Source: an uncultured Oscillospiraceae bacterium
Lineage (GTDB): Bacteria; Bacillota_A; Clostridia; Oscillospirales; Oscillospiraceae
Direction: 5' to 3'
DNA: 6,397 nucleotides
Assembly (NCBI GenBank): GCA_934561335.1
Contig: CAKTGD010000095.1
Coordinates: 1-6,397, forward strand
Made by a program: the position numbers and the translations under genes. The notes beneath the pieces are model-generated. The model made no database searches. It worked only from the letters and a program-made list of their open reading frames with translations, and was not told the origin of the DNA. Positions 5,925 through 6,397 of the stretch are shown here, in pieces. Positions within the stretch are counted from its first letter, which is position 1; every line of letters begins with the position of its first letter.

Positions 5925-6397
5925 ATGGCAATCGAATTCAAAGACGGCAAGTATGTAGACGCCAATGGCCGCGTGACGCTGGATCCGACGATCTATAAGG
6001 ATTGGCAGATCGCCGAGGAAGCAGAAAAAGCGCTTCCCCCCGTGGAGTATTTCCGCGAGAAGCTGGGTCTGCTGCCCGAAGAAATCATTCCCTATGGCAA
6101 AACCCCCAAGATCGACTTTATCAAGGTGATGAACCGCCTGAAGGATAAGCCGGACGGTAAGTTCATCGAAGTCACCGCTATCACCCCCACCCCCTTCGGC
6201 GAGGGCAAGTCCACCGTATCTCTGGGCCTGATCGAGGGTCTGGGCAAGCTGGGCGTAAATGTGGGCGGCGCACTGCGTCAGCCCTCCGGCGGCCCCACCA
6301 TGAACGTCAAGGGTACTGCGGCCGGCGGCGGCAACGCCCTGCTGATGCCCATGACCGAGTTCTCTCTGGGCCTGACCGGCGACATCAACGACATCAT
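5925..6397 (+). CDS. fhs: Formate-tetrahydrofolate ligase, divergent type (5' part, runs off the window)
   Basis: Catalyses ATP-dependent formylation of tetrahydrofolate by formate, the first folate step of the WLP methyl branch, in the cytosol. The 157 visible codons include the nucleotide-binding loop [11 protein letters not shown] (87-97) and the block [20 protein letters not shown] (117-136), followed by [16 protein letters not shown]. The ligase identity follows from the family P-loop form (TP-x-GEGK-S/T) and the KG-x-AAGGG and TGD blocks. The sequence departs from the common form, in which I expect REPSLGP followed by a GGAAGGG stretch and an NLHFTGD block; here the Glu after the Arg is Gln (Q119) and SLGP is SGGP. 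The P-loop also sits some 20 residues further from the N-terminus than in the Moorella enzyme (from memory). This looks like a distinct FTHFS subfamily. About three quarters of the gene should lie beyond the window. Confidence 0.92.
   Translation, partial: MAIEFKDGKYVDANGRVTLDPTIYKDWQIAEEAEKALPPVEYFREKLGLLPEEIIPYGKTPKIDFIKVMNRLKDKPDGKFIEVTAITPTPFGEGKSTVSLGLIEGLGKLGVNVGGALRQPSGGPTMNVKGTAAGGGNALLMPMTEFSLGLTGDINDI

Overview
The window is a slice of a Wood-Ljungdahl (reductive acetyl-CoA) pathway cluster, read entirely on the + strand. It suggests an acetogenic or WLP-bearing anaerobe of the Firmicutes (Clostridia), with fairly high G+C (about 60% by eye). The reasons are the full-length bacterial form of acetyl-CoA synthase (with its N-terminal CODH-contact domain), strong AAGGAGG ribosome binding sites, short intergenic gaps and uniform G/C-ending codon use across all genes. 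The genus cannot be fixed from the sequence alone; a gut Oscillospiraceae/Eubacteriales-type organism is a guess.

Layout: (1) 1-35, probable last ten codons of an unidentified upstream gene, followed by a strong intrinsic terminator at 76-113. (2) 148-2283, acsB, acetyl-CoA synthase with every A-cluster ligand present. (3) 2293-2328, a stable hairpin without a U-tract in the acsB/acsV gap. (4) 2354-4285, acsV/RACo-type [2Fe-2S] ATP-dependent reductive activator of the corrinoid protein. (5) 4288-4911, a DUF3786 protein of unknown function, 2 nt after acsV. (6) 4918-5859, a trigger-factor-like FKBP peptidyl-prolyl isomerase/chaperone that lacks the ribosome-binding domain, 6 nt after the DUF3786 gene. 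(7) 5925 to the window end, the 5' part of a divergent formate-tetrahydrofolate ligase (fhs).

How they work together: Fhs activates formate onto tetrahydrofolate at the head of the methyl branch. AcsB condenses the methyl group (delivered by the corrinoid iron-sulfur protein) with CO and CoA to give acetyl-CoA. AcsV rescues corrinoid protein oxidised to Co(II). The CODH subunit (acsA), the corrinoid protein subunits (acsC, acsD) and the methyltransferase (acsE) are not in the window and presumably lie outside it.

The most interesting part is the tightly packed acsV - DUF3786 - truncated trigger factor run. Its spacing suggests one translationally linked unit, and the two uncharacterised members are candidates for a maturation, assembly or activation module for the Ni-Fe-S or corrinoid enzymes. 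That role is inference from gene neighbourhood only. No RNA genes, mobile elements, CRISPR arrays or origins were seen.
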